64,000 nucleotides of DNA from Aldehydirespirator sp965116665 (GCA_965116665.1 OZ220709.1:2418001-2482000); one strand, 5' to 3'. Shown: positions 46,245-55,494, counted from the first letter of the stretch. The notes: generated by a model not told the origin, from the sequence alone. Numbers and translations: made by a program.

Positions 46245-47717
46245 TCAGCGGATATCGGCCAGCGGCACCGGCTCGGAGACGGCTGCGCCGAGCGACGCCG
46301 TGCGTGAGGTCAGCCCGATGAGTTCGGTGGCGGCGACGACCGGGGAGGAGGACTCCACTTCCACCACGAAGCGACCCGAGCCCAGACGGTCCAGCGGAAC
46401 GCTGGCACGGCGGCGGGGTCCGACCTCCAGGCGGCGCACTGTCGCGGAGTCCACGCTGAGGACGACCTGAGCGATACCCACCGACGACGGGTTCACAACC
46501 ACCAGGATCGAGGTCTCGCCGGCGCCTTCGGCAACGGCCTCGGAATCGGCCGCTTCGGCAGCCACCAGCCAGCGGCGGGCCGCGGCGTCCGACCCGATCG
46601 TCGCGCTGGATCCTGCCACCGTCGTCGACGCCTCGCCGTCGGGGTCGGCTGCGAACGTGACGCTGTGGATCGACGCAGCCAACGGTGCGTCATCCAGCGA
46701 GCGCGCCACCACGCTGAACGGCCCGATGCCGACGAGGCGGCCCTGCTGGGAAAGATCGACCAGAGCCGTCCGTCCGGGCCTGACGGTGATCTCGATCGGG
46801 CTGACATCGGTTCCGGGTGCCTCCGCCATGATCTCCAGGTCCACCTCGGCGATGTCCTCCGACGGGTTGGCAATGGCCACTACGTCCCGGCGAGCTGCAC
46901 CCACTCCCGCCACCGGCAGGTGCCACAGCGGGGCGGTGCCTCCAACTGCGCTGGATGACCGGGCACCGCGGCCGGAGATCAGTCCGTCGGCGATCTGGAT
47001 CCAGGAGGCGGCCACGCGGCCCGACACGACCTCGACGAAGGCCGCGACCGAGGACGCCACCGTGATCTCGTCGGTGATGTCGACGGCCACAACACGCTGG
47101 GCCGGCACCACCAGGCCGTCGATCGTGTCCCGGCCCACGTCGGCCACCAGCTCGATGTCGGCCACCGCGATGTCCGGGAACGGGTTGAGGAGCATGACGA
47201 TGAAGCGCTCGCCCTCCACCGCCGAACGAGTCGCGCCGTGCGGCACCAGCCAACTGCTGGCTGTCCTGGTGAGACAGGTCGACCGGCCCACGTCCCCCTG
47301 CGGCGCGGCAAGTATCTGCTCGACCACGACATCGGTGCCGTCCACCTCGACTGCCGCGCCGATCCACTGGGCGCCGGGAACCTCCTCGGACGGCTTCAGC
47401 AGCACCCGGCCGAGGGGCTCGATCTCGACATCGACCGTCCGGGCCTCGGAGGGACCGGACCCGCCGGGCAGAACCGACACCGCCGCAGTCCGCCACTGAT
47501 CCGAGCCGCTGGCCACGGCGATGGTCAACTCGGCGTCGCCGCCGGGGCCGCTGCCGCCGGGGCAGAACCACGTGCTTACGGCACCGGCCGGCGCAGCCGG
47601 AGCGGGTAGGTAGCGGACCGGGCGTTCCGGCACCGGCCGGTCGGGCAGGTCTACGAGGACGCCCGCGGCCAGCAGGCCCGCGATGGCCACCATGGCGAGC
47701 ACCCTCACCGAGCGCAT
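46245..47717 (-). CDS. DUF5719-family secreted protein
   Basis: A 490-residue protein. An uncleaved or cleaved signal segment (VRVLAMVAIAGLLAAGVLVDL) is followed by an all-beta exterior region that starts with STWFCPGG, the DUF5719 hallmark. No enzyme motif is seen. ATG 47717 overlaps by one base with the stop of the upstream glycosyltransferase (TGATG). In streptomycetes and mycobacteria a DUF5719 gene is also found beside a large GT2 gene, so a role in the same envelope glycan pathway is inferred. Confidence 0.8.
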   Translation of the reverse strand: MRSVRVLAMVAIAGLLAAGVLVDLPDRPVPERPVRYLPAPAAPAGAVSTWFCPGGSGPGGDAELTIAVASGSDQWRTAAVSVLPGGSGPSEARTVDVEIEPLGRVLLKPSEEVPGAQWIGAAVEVDGTDVVVEQILAAPQGDVGRSTCLTRTASSWLVPHGATRSAVEGERFIVMLLNPFPDIAVADIELVADVGRDTIDGLVVPAQRVVAVDITDEITVASSVAAFVEVVSGRVAASWIQIADGLISGRGARSSSAVGGTAPLWHLPVAGVGAARRDVVAIANPSEDIAEVDLEIMAEAPGTDVSPIEITVRPGRTALVDLSQQGRLVGIGPFSVVARSLDDAPLAASIHSVTFAADPDGEASTTVAGSSATIGSDAAARRWLVAAEAADSEAVAEGAGETSILVVVNPSSVGIAQVVLSVDSATVRRLEVGPRRRASVPLDRLGSGRFVVEVESSSPVVAATELIGLTSRTASLGAAVSEPVPLADIR

Positions 47718-50700
47718 CAGTGACGGTCCATCCGGCGTCGCAGCCAACCCAGCAGCAGCACGACGGGTGCAGCCGCGCCGAGCAGCTGGCCGGCGCGGCG
47801 CCACCAGGGCGACGAGTAGGACAGTTCGGCCTCGCCCCCGCCGGCGGGAAGGTAGGCCCTCGCCCAAGCCACGGCCTCGCGCCGGGCGGCCGTCTCACCA
47901 TCGACTCTCAACTCCCAGCCGGGCCGGGGCGTGTGCCCCACCAGGACCTCGGCGCCGTCGGGGATCTGGGCCGACCACGGCGGCCCTGTTCCGGAGAACA
48001 CCGGGACGCCCGGAGTGATCGGATGGGCCTCGAGGTCCGCGACCTCTTCCACGCCCTCGTCGAAGCCCGGCCCGTGCACCGCCCGCATAGGAGTCCAGGA
48101 CGTGTTGACGAACATGTCCACCGCGCTGTTGGTTCCCTCGACCAGCGCCAGGTCGAGCTGGTTGCGGATCGCGGCCGCTAGCCCGTCGGGCACCGGCCGG
48201 GCCTGATCGGCCCCGGCGAACGGTGCCGGTGCGAGTCTGTGCAGCAGGACCACATACCGCACGCCCAGGCCGGCCAGCACTCTCCCGGCCCGGGTGGTCC
48301 GGCCCGCGTCGATGTCGGTGATCGCGGTCTCGAACAGATCGGCGCGGCCCGCGTCGACCGGTATGGCACGGTCGGCGATCGTGACCGAGTCGCCGGCGGT
48401 CACCGCCCAGGCAACCCCGGCCTCGAGGCTGTGCCCCTCGACTGCGAGGAACTCGGGCGCGCCGATCCACAGCACCCGGTAGGCCCCTACCACGGTGGGA
48501 GGCTCGAAGCGAAGGGCTGCGTGGTGGTCGCGCTCCGCCAGGCCCCAACCGCCGGTCTCGAGAACACCGACCCTTCCGAAGGCCAGCACCAGCAAGGCCG
48601 CCACCGTGATCGGCACCAGGGCCTGGCGCCAACCGAAGTGGCTGAATCGCAGGTCGTGCTCGATTGACAGCACGGCCATGCCGCACAGTGCAGCCACCGC
48701 TACGGCTGCCGGGGCCAGCAACAGTTGCAGGTCGGGAAGGCCGAAGGGGAGCATCCCTCGCTGGGCGGCCAGGGCCACCGCCCACGCCGCCAGGGCCACC
48801 ACCCACAGGCGAATGGCCTGCTCGAGGCGCCATCCTCTGCCCAGCAGCAGCGGCACGATCATCGGCACTGCGAAGAGCCATGTCAAGGAGCCACCGCCCT
48901 CGGGTCCGACCGCGAATCGCAGCATCTCGGCGAAGGAGACCGCGCCGGCGGAGCCATCGCGCCCGTCGGCGATTGACGCCCACGACGGGCCGGCGGCCAG
49001 CACGTCCACGAGGGTCGGCAGGGCCACGAAGGCGATGATCGGTACCGCCATCAACGCGGCGGCCAGCAGGCCCCCGACCGCGCCGGGCCGGGCCGCGAGC
49101 AGGCTCCCGAGCACCAGCCCCGCGGCGAGCAGCGCGACCAGCCCCACCGCGGCCGGCACGATCAGCGCGGCGAGACCGGCGACCGCACCCAGCGAGACCG
49201 CGGCCGGCCACAGGCCGTCGACACGCTTGGGGCTCGACCGGAACGGGGCGGTGCGCGACGCCCGAAGCAGTTCCCGAAGCATCCACGGAGCGACCGCGTA
49301 GCCGACCAGGCCGGGAATGGAACCGCTCGCGACCGACGAGGACGCCAACGGGACGAGCAGGTAGGCGACCATCGTGCTCGCCTGGGCCCGGCGGGATCCG
49401 GTCGCGGCCAGGAGCTGGTAGGCCCCCAGCAGGCCCACACCGATGGGCATGACCACCGCCAGCGTGCGCAGCAGTCCCATGCTGCCGGCCAGCAGCCAGC
49501 CGCCGGCACCCAGGAAGAACAGGACGCCCAGGTTGGATGTCGGCACTCCCGCGTTCCGGTTGCTCCATCCGTTCCACCAGGTCCTGATGAGATCGTTGGC
49601 GGTCTCCGGGAGCTGTGCGAAGTCACCGACCGCGGGCACGCCGTCGGTCAGGAGACGGCGCGACCCGAACAGAACGACCGCGACCACCACCGCCCAGGTG
49701 ACGAAGGTGAGGCGAGTCGTGCCGGTCCTCAGCCCTCCGAGGACGCCCCGGCCCGCGGCGCTCAGCAGACCCTGCGACTCACCACCGAACTGCCGCCTGA
49801 AGAAGGAGACCAGCCGGACGCTGCCGAGGTATTGCAGGGCGGTGACGTCGGCCTGGCGCACCCTCCTGACCTGGGCGTTGGCCCGCCGGCGCTCGATCAC
49901 AACATCGAGGCGGGAGATGTTCCACACCCAGGCCGCCACCAGGTCGCGCACCCGCCCGAAGTGGGCGGTGAACACCCCCAGGGCGATCTCGGCGATCGCC
50001 ATCAGGACGGCCAGCGGCACGAACACGGTGAGTGAGATGCGACCGTGGTTGACCAGCATGGCCCTCAAGGCGTGACGGGTCTGGGTGAGCCTCACGTCGT
50101 CGACGCCGGTCCGGGATGCGAGACCGCCCCGGTGCCGGGCCACCGCCCCGCCGACGAACATCACCCGCGCGCCTGCCATCTGGGCCCGCCAGCAGAAGTC
50201 GACGTCCTCGCCCCGGAAGGTCATGCCTGCGTCGAAGCCACCGAGCCGGACGAACAGGTCCCGGCGGACGAGCATCACCGCCGACGGGAGGGCGAAGGAG
50301 TCGCGCACCCCGTCGTGCTGCTCCTGGTCGAGTTCTTCGGCGCCGGCCCGGTCGGCGTGAACGCCGAAGCGGTCGACGTCGTAGCCCGCGTGCCGGATGA
50401 TCTCGGGGCGGTCCCAATCCACGATCTTGGGACCGACGACGCCCGCGCTGCTCCGCAGCGCCTCGGCCACGAGGACGCTCACCGCGTCCGAGGCCAGGGC
50501 CACGTCATCGTGGCAGACCAGCAGGAAGTCGGCGGAAGGCTCGGCTGAGAGCACCGCGTTGGCCGCCTCCGAGAAGCCTGAGACGCCGGCGGCGTCGATC
50601 ACCTCTGCGTCTTCCAGCACCGCAGCCACCCGGGGACCGAGGCCCGATCCAGCCCCGTCCACGACGGCGACGCTCAAGGACTCGTAGTCCTGGAGGGCAA

Positions 50701-50833
50701 ACGACTCCAGCGTCTCGTCGAACCACTCGCCCGGCCGGTGGGCGACCACCACTGCCAGCACCGTCGGCTGCTGTTGAGCGGTGCTGGACGCGCCCGGAGC
50801 GGGCGTCGCGGTGTCGGCGGGAGGTGCGATCAA
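47717..50833 (-). CDS. GT2 glycosyltransferase fused to large membrane domain
   Basis: A 1038-residue protein. The N-terminal 280 residues are a GT-A fold: LAVVVAHRPGEWFDETLESF, VSGFSEAANAVLS, the metal motif VCHDDVALASDAV, and the base motif FRGEDVDFCWRAQMAGA. The remainder has about 12 to 14 membrane segments and an external C-terminal domain ending in SSPWWRRAGQLLGA plus a last membrane helix and RRRMDRH. This GT2-membrane fusion is found in actinomycetes beside fbiA/fbiB and manB clusters. It probably makes a sugar-lipid or polysaccharide for the cell wall. TTG 50833 is the likely start. Confidence 0.85.
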   Translation of the reverse strand: MIAPPADTATPAPGASSTAQQQPTVLAVVVAHRPGEWFDETLESFALQDYESLSVAVVDGAGSGLGPRVAAVLEDAEVIDAAGVSGFSEAANAVLSAEPSADFLLVCHDDVALASDAVSVLVAEALRSSAGVVGPKIVDWDRPEIIRHAGYDVDRFGVHADRAGAEELDQEQHDGVRDSFALPSAVMLVRRDLFVRLGGFDAGMTFRGEDVDFCWRAQMAGARVMFVGGAVARHRGGLASRTGVDDVRLTQTRHALRAMLVNHGRISLTVFVPLAVLMAIAEIALGVFTAHFGRVRDLVAAWVWNISRLDVVIERRRANAQVRRVRQADVTALQYLGSVRLVSFFRRQFGGESQGLLSAAGRGVLGGLRTGTTRLTFVTWAVVVAVVLFGSRRLLTDGVPAVGDFAQLPETANDLIRTWWNGWSNRNAGVPTSNLGVLFFLGAGGWLLAGSMGLLRTLAVVMPIGVGLLGAYQLLAATGSRRAQASTMVAYLLVPLASSSVASGSIPGLVGYAVAPWMLRELLRASRTAPFRSSPKRVDGLWPAAVSLGAVAGLAALIVPAAVGLVALLAAGLVLGSLLAARPGAVGGLLAAALMAVPIIAFVALPTLVDVLAAGPSWASIADGRDGSAGAVSFAEMLRFAVGPEGGGSLTWLFAVPMIVPLLLGRGWRLEQAIRLWVVALAAWAVALAAQRGMLPFGLPDLQLLLAPAAVAVAALCGMAVLSIEHDLRFSHFGWRQALVPITVAALLVLAFGRVGVLETGGWGLAERDHHAALRFEPPTVVGAYRVLWIGAPEFLAVEGHSLEAGVAWAVTAGDSVTIADRAIPVDAGRADLFETAITDIDAGRTTRAGRVLAGLGVRYVVLLHRLAPAPFAGADQARPVPDGLAAAIRNQLDLALVEGTNSAVDMFVNTSWTPMRAVHGPGFDEGVEEVADLEAHPITPGVPVFSGTGPPWSAQIPDGAEVLVGHTPRPGWELRVDGETAARREAVAWARAYLPAGGGEAELSYSSPWWRRAGQLLGAAAPVVLLLGWLRRRMDRH

Positions 50834-50872
50834 CCGAGGCTAATGGGCGCCTCGGTTATGAAGGTCGCGGGC

Positions 50873-51529
50873 CTAGGAGTCGGCCCAGGCCTCGAGCAGC
50901 TCCGAGGCGTTGACGACGGTGGCGACCATGGCCAGGGTGTTGTCGATCACAGACTCGGCGTAGGCGGCGGGCACTCCGGCGACCGCGTCGCGCACGAGCA
51001 CCACCTGGTAGCCGAGATCGACGGCGCTGAGGCACAGGCCCACAATGCCGACGTTCACCGACACGCCCGTGGCGACGACGGTCGCGACGCCGAGATTCCG
51101 CAGGGTCTGGTCGAGCGGGGTGGAGGTGAACGGCGTGAGCCCGTGCCAGCGGGCCACGACCAGGTCACGGGGATCCTCCCCGATCTCGGGCACCAGCCGG
51201 GAGCCTTCGGTGCCGGACTCGGTGGGCGCGGACCCCTCGCGGCGCAGCCGGTCGGCGAGGCCCAGTATCCGGCAGTTGACGGAGCCGCCCGCGCCGTCGG
51301 GCCGGGTCTCCATCGTGCAGTGGACCACTCGGGCCCCCGCGGCCCGGGCCGCCTCGCACACCGAAGCCGCCGCGGCGATGGCGCCCGAGGCTGCGACCTG
51401 CTCGGCGAGCGCCGGCATCATCCCGCCCTTACCGACCACGCCCCTCTGCAGCTCCATGGTGAGCACCGCGGTGGAGCCGGGATCCACCAGTGCCGCCAGC
51501 CGCGCGTCACGGCCCGATGATGCCGCCAT
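50873..51529 (-). CDS. Isochorismatase-fold protein with altered catalytic triad
   Basis: A 218-residue protein of the cysteine-hydrolase fold. Family landmarks are STAVLTMELQRGVVG, ARWHGLTPFTSTPLDQTLR and VVATGVSVNVGIVGLCLSAVDLGY. In active members these positions hold catalytic Asp (vvDmQ), Lys, and Cys (tdxCV). Here they read Glu, Arg and Gly, so hydrolase activity of the usual kind is doubtful. Homologues with the same GVSVNVG string occur in mycobacteria by recall, which would argue for a distinct subfamily rather than a damaged gene. It is transcribed alone. Confidence 0.8.
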   Translation of the reverse strand: MAASSGRDARLAALVDPGSTAVLTMELQRGVVGKGGMMPALAEQVAASGAIAAAASVCEAARAAGARVVHCTMETRPDGAGGSVNCRILGLADRLRREGSAPTESGTEGSRLVPEIGEDPRDLVVARWHGLTPFTSTPLDQTLRNLGVATVVATGVSVNVGIVGLCLSAVDLGYQVVLVRDAVAGVPAAYAESVIDNTLAMVATVVNASELLEAWADS

Positions 51530-51602
51530 GCGACAAGTGTGGCAGGCGCCACATGGATGCCACGCGGATGGGTGTTCATCGTCTTCGCGATGAAGGGTCG
51601 TA

Positions 51603-51663
51603 TTCCCCGCTCTTGTTCGCTGCGCTCACGGGCCGCTCGGGCCCCGGCCTCGCTCGGTGCCTT
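51603..51663. repeat. Dispersed 61-bp intergenic repeat, copy 2
   Basis: It matches 24449-24509 with two changes. It is in the spacer between the divergent isochorismatase-like gene and rmd, and shares further blocks on both sides. The rest of 51530-51747 holds no recognisable feature. Confidence 0.7.
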
Positions 51664-51747
51664 CATGACGCGGTGAATTGCGGCTAGTCCGCTCGGCCTC
51701 TTAGTCTGCGCGTTCATGCGCTGTCGAAACTCCGGGCGGTAGGGCGC

Positions 51748-52668
51748 GTGCGGGCTCTCGTCACCGGCGCCAGCGGCTTCGTGGGCTGCCATCTCGTAGC
51801 GCATCTCGCGGCCTGCGGCGATGAGGTCACGACCAGCGAGGCCGAGATCACCGATCCGGAGGCGCTGGAGGCCGACTTCAGCGGTTGCCGGCCGGACGCG
51901 GTGTACCACCTGGCCGCGCAGGCCGACGTCAAGGCGAGCTTCACCGAGGCCGCCGCCACGCTGCGGGTGAACGTGGAGGGGACCTTCAATGTCCTGGACG
52001 CGGCCCGCCGGGCCGGAGCGGGCCGGGTGGTGGTGGTGAGCAGCGCCGACGTCTACGGCCGGCTCGAGCCCGACGACCTCCCCGTGGACGAGACCGCCCC
52101 GATGCGGCCGGTGACTCCCTACGGGGCGAGCAAGGCGGCCGCCGAGATGCTCTGCATGGAGGCCGGATTGGGGCGCGGCCTCGACGTGGTCCGGGCGCGG
52201 GCCTTCAACCATCTCGGTCCGGGGCAGAGCGACCGCTTCGTGGCCGGCGCGCTGGCGGCCCGCATCGCGCAGAACGAACGCACCGGAGCCGATGTCGTGG
52301 CAGTGGGGAACCTGCGGGCCCGCCGCGACTTCACCGACGTGCGCGACGTCGTGCGCGCCTACCGGCTGCTGGCTGAGCACGGCACCTGCGGGGAGGCCTA
52401 CAACGTTTGCAGCGGAGCCTCGCTCAGCGTCCTGGAGCTGGCCGAGGCCCTGATGGCGCGGGCCACCCGTCCCATGCACATGGCGTCCGACGGCGACCTG
52501 CTCCGTCCCGTCGACGTTGCCGAAGTGAGAGGTGACCCGTCCAAGCTGCGGGCCAACACCGGATGGTGTCCCGAGGTGAGACTGGAACAGACGCTCGACG
52601 ACCTTCTCGACCACTGGCGGGGCAGGACCTCAGAGTCGGAACTGCCGCCGAGCGGCGATAGCCAGTAG
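51748..52668 (+). CDS. rmd: GDP-4-dehydro-6-deoxy-D-mannose reductase-like epimerase
   Basis: A 306-residue extended SDR. VTGASGFVGCHLVAHL is the cofactor motif, SSADVYG and YGASKAAAEML the catalytic Ser/Tyr/Lys, and RARAFNHLGPGQSDRFVAG the Rmd-type sugar-nucleotide region. It is two bases before gmd, whose product Rmd would reduce to GDP-D-rhamnose; an epimerase variant is possible. GTG 51748 is the start. Confidence 0.82.
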   Translation: MRALVTGASGFVGCHLVAHLAACGDEVTTSEAEITDPEALEADFSGCRPDAVYHLAAQADVKASFTEAAATLRVNVEGTFNVLDAARRAGAGRVVVVSSADVYGRLEPDDLPVDETAPMRPVTPYGASKAAAEMLCMEAGLGRGLDVVRARAFNHLGPGQSDRFVAGALAARIAQNERTGADVVAVGNLRARRDFTDVRDVVRAYRLLAEHGTCGEAYNVCSGASLSVLELAEALMARATRPMHMASDGDLLRPVDVAEVRGDPSKLRANTGWCPEVRLEQTLDDLLDHWRGRTSESELPPSGDSQ

Positions 52669-52670
52669 CC

Positions 52671-53666
52671 ATGGCCAGGCGTGCCCTGATCACCGGCGTT
52701 ACCGGACAGGACGGCTCGTACCTGGCCGAGTTGCTCCTGGACAAGGGCTACGACGTCATGGGCATGGTGCGGCGCTCCAGCATCGTCAACTACGAACGCA
52801 TCGCCCACATCCAGGACCAGGTCCGGATCGTCACCGGGGACCTGCTCGACCAGGTCTCAATGATCGAGATCCTGCGGACCTACAGGCCCGACGAGGTGTA
52901 CAACCTCGCGGCCCAGTCCTTCGTGCAGACCTCTTTCAGCCAGCCGGTCCTCACCGGCGAGACCACAGCCCTGGGGGTCACCCGGATCCTCGACGCCATA
53001 CGGCTGGTCGACCGCGACATCCGCTTCTACCAGGCCAGCTCGTCGGAGATGTTCGGGAAGGTGCGGGAGGTCCCCCAGAACGAGCAGACGCCGTTCTACC
53101 CCCGCAGCCCCTACGGGGTGGCCAAGGTCTACGGCCACTGGATGACGGTCAACTACCGCGAGTCCTACGGGCTGCACGCCACCTCGGGGATCCTCTTCAA
53201 CCACGAGAGCCCGCGCCGGGGCATGGAGTTCGTGACCCGCAAGATCACCCACGCCGCGGCCAGCATCAAGCTCGGCCTGGCCGACGAGCTGCGGCTCGGC
53301 AACCTGGAGTCGCAGCGGGACTGGGGCTACGCCGCGGACTACGTCGAGGCCATGTGGCAGATGCTGCAGCAGGACGAGCCCGACGACTACGTGATCTGCA
53401 CCGGCGAGACGCACTCGGTGCGCACCCTGTGCGAGCTGGCCTTCGAACATGTGGGGTTGGACTACCGCGACCACGTCGTCGTGGATGAGCGCTTCATCCG
53501 CCCCGCCGAGGTCGACCTGCTCGTGGGCGACTCGTCGAAGGCCGCCGCCGCGTTCGGCTGGCACCCGAAGACGTCGTTCGTGGAGCTGGTGCGGCTGATG
53601 GTGGACGCGGACCTCGCCCTCCTGCAGCGCGGCCCGGGCTCGGCCGACAGCGATCCGAGCCGGTGA
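52671..53666 (+). CDS. gmd: GDP-mannose 4,6-dehydratase
   Basis: A 331-residue NADP-dependent enzyme making GDP-4-keto-6-deoxymannose. GVTGQDGSYLAELLLDKGY, MVRRSSIVNYERI, NLAAQSFVQTSF, QASSSEMFGKV, SPYGVAKVYGHW (Tyr, Lys) and FNHESPRRGMEFVTRKI are diagnostic. It is transcribed with rmd and ends in a GTGA overlap with fbiA. Confidence 0.97.
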   Translation: MARRALITGVTGQDGSYLAELLLDKGYDVMGMVRRSSIVNYERIAHIQDQVRIVTGDLLDQVSMIEILRTYRPDEVYNLAAQSFVQTSFSQPVLTGETTALGVTRILDAIRLVDRDIRFYQASSSEMFGKVREVPQNEQTPFYPRSPYGVAKVYGHWMTVNYRESYGLHATSGILFNHESPRRGMEFVTRKITHAAASIKLGLADELRLGNLESQRDWGYAADYVEAMWQMLQQDEPDDYVICTGETHSVRTLCELAFEHVGLDYRDHVVVDERFIRPAEVDLLVGDSSKAAAAFGWHPKTSFVELVRLMVDADLALLQRGPGSADSDPSR

Positions 53667-54592
53667 TAACGGTCCTGGCCGGGGGCGTGGGCGCGGCCCG
53701 ATATCTGGCGGGGCAGTTGCTGGTGACTCCCCCCTCGGAGGTCACCGCGGTCGTGAACGTGGCCGACGACATCGAACTTCACGGCCTCCACATCAGCCCC
53801 GACATCGACACCGTCGTCTACACGCTGTCGGGGGATATCGACCCCGAACGGGGCTGGGGACTCGCCGGCGAGACATGGAACGCGCTCAGCGAGCTGAGAT
53901 CACTGGGGATCGACGCCTGGTTCAATCTGGGCGACCGAGACATAGGAACCCACCTGTTCCGCACCAGCCTGCTGCGCCAGGGGCACACCCTCAGCGAGGT
54001 GACGGCGGAGTTGGCCGCGGCCCGCGGCCTGAGCTGCACGATCCTGCCGGTGAGCGACCAGCCGATCGAGACCCGGGTCACGCTGGCCGAGGGCACCGAG
54101 ATCGGCTTCCAGGAGTACTTCGTCCGCCTCGCCCACGATGTCGCCATCTCCGGCGTCCGGTTCGCGGGCGCCGAGGACGCCTACCCGGCTCCGGGCGTGC
54201 TCGAGGCCATCGACGCCGCGGACGTCGTGGTGATCGCACCGTCCAACCCGGTGGTGTCGATCGGCCCGGTTCTGGCCGTGAGCGGCGTGGCGGAGGCCCT
54301 CGCCGCCCGGCGGGAGCGCAACGTGGCCGTGTCGCCCATAGTGGCCGGCGCGGCCCTCAAGGGACCCGCCGACCGGATGCTCCGGGAGCTGGGCGAGGAG
54401 GCGAGCGTGGTGGGGGTGGCCCGCCGCTACCGCGACGTGGTCGGCGCTCTGGTGATCGACGAGGCCGACGCCGATCTGGCCGGAGCCGTGGCCGGCGCCG
54501 GAGTGAGGGCCGTGGTGGCCCCCACGATCATGTCCTCACCGCAGGCCGCCGCCGAGCTGGCCCGCCGCACCATGGCCGCAGTGTCGCTGTGA
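53663..54592 (+). CDS. fbiA: 2-phospho-L-lactate (phosphoenolpyruvyl) transferase of F420 biosynthesis
   Basis: A 309-residue CofD/FbiA enzyme that links the phospho-three-carbon unit to Fo. VLAGGVGAARYLAGQL, VVNVADDIELHGLHISPDIDT, FNLGDRDIGTHLFRTSLLRQG and APSNPVVSIGPVLAV are characteristic. It starts at GTG 53663, overlapping gmd by four bases. The original junction with fbiB appears to have been GTGA too (see 54590-54723). Confidence 0.96.
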   Translation: MITVLAGGVGAARYLAGQLLVTPPSEVTAVVNVADDIELHGLHISPDIDTVVYTLSGDIDPERGWGLAGETWNALSELRSLGIDAWFNLGDRDIGTHLFRTSLLRQGHTLSEVTAELAAARGLSCTILPVSDQPIETRVTLAEGTEIGFQEYFVRLAHDVAISGVRFAGAEDAYPAPGVLEAIDAADVVVIAPSNPVVSIGPVLAVSGVAEALAARRERNVAVSPIVAGAALKGPADRMLRELGEEASVVGVARRYRDVVGALVIDEADADLAGAVAGAGVRAVVAPTIMSSPQAAAELARRTMAAVSL

Positions 54593-54723
54593 GCCTGGAG
54601 ATCCCATGAGCAGCACGATGTCAAGCTGGGTCGGGTCCCAGTCCAGAAATCTGTACGGGTTTTCCCCGTATATGGCGGGTTTCTCTACAGATTTGGCGCT
54701 CGTGTCTCAATGAGCCTGGAGAT
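54590..54723 (+). mobile_element. About 108-bp insertion between fbiA and fbiB flanked by 13-bp direct repeats
   Basis: TGAGCCTGGAGAT occurs at 54590-54602, where it begins with the fbiA stop, and again at 54711-54723, where it forms codons 1-5 of fbiB. Between them lie 108 bases carrying a 48-bp palindromic core (54647-54694) with perfect outer arms AAATCTGTA and TACAGATTT. The core is repeated at 30593-30640. This is the pattern of a small non-autonomous element with target-site duplication that split a formerly overlapping fbiA-fbiB junction. Confidence 0.6.
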
Positions 54724-55414
54724 ACTGGGGATCGAGGGCATCGGCGAGGTGCGGCCCGGAGACGACCTGGCCGCGCTGATCGTTGCCGCAGCCGCACCCG
54801 GCTCGCTGCGGGACCGGGACTGTCTGGTGGTCACCCAGAAGGTGGTGTCCAAGGCCGAGGGGCGGCTGGCGCCCGTCGACCCCGACGATCCGACCAGCCA
54901 CAAGCCGCTGGTGGAGGCCGAGTCGGTCCGGGTGCTGCGCCGCCGGGGCGACCTGATCATCTCGGAGACCGCCCAGGGCTTCGTGTGCGCCAACGCCGGG
55001 GTCGACCTGAGCAACGTCGAGGAGGGCTTCGCGGCGTTGCTGCCGGTGGACTCGGACCGCTCGGCCCGCCGCATCCGTGACCGCGTCCGGGCCCTGGCCG
55101 GTGTCGAGGTCGCGGTGGTGATCTCCGACACCTTCGGCCGTCCGTGGCGCCGGGGCGTGACCGACACCGCCATCGGCTGCGCGGGCATCGCCGCGGTGGT
55201 GGACCTGCGGGGCAGCACCGACGCGCTGGGCCGCGAGCTCAAGGTGACCGAGGTGGCGGTGGCCGACGAGATCGCCGCGGCGGCCGACCTGGTCATGGGC
55301 AAGGCCAAGGGCGTGCCCGTAGCGGTTGTGCGGGGCCTGGAGGAGTCCTGGTTCCGCACCGGCTCAGTGGTCACCGAGATAGTCCGCCCCCCCGCCGACG
55401 ACCTCTTCCGCTAG
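54710..55414 (+). CDS. fbiB: Coenzyme F420:L-glutamate ligase (CofE domain only)
   Basis: A 234-residue CofE-fold ligase adding glutamates to F420-0. VVTQKVVSKAEGRL, VRVLRRRGDLIISETAQGFVCANAGVDLSN, VVISDTFGRPWRRGVTDTAIGCAG and GRELKVTEVAVADEIAAAADL are typical. The FMN-dependent nitroreductase domain that follows in mycobacterial FbiB (about 200 residues, reduces dehydro-F420-0) is absent. ATG 54710 is next to the inserted element and may now depend on it for its ribosome site. Confidence 0.94.
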   Translation: MSLEILGIEGIGEVRPGDDLAALIVAAAAPGSLRDRDCLVVTQKVVSKAEGRLAPVDPDDPTSHKPLVEAESVRVLRRRGDLIISETAQGFVCANAGVDLSNVEEGFAALLPVDSDRSARRIRDRVRALAGVEVAVVISDTFGRPWRRGVTDTAIGCAGIAAVVDLRGSTDALGRELKVTEVAVADEIAAAADLVMGKAKGVPVAVVRGLEESWFRTGSVVTEIVRPPADDLFR

Positions 55415-55494
55415 CCGCCTACCCGCCGCGTTGGCGGTGCGATGACCAGCGCATCGGCGCACTCGTGGTGGTCACAGCCCTCGGCCGGCGAGAG

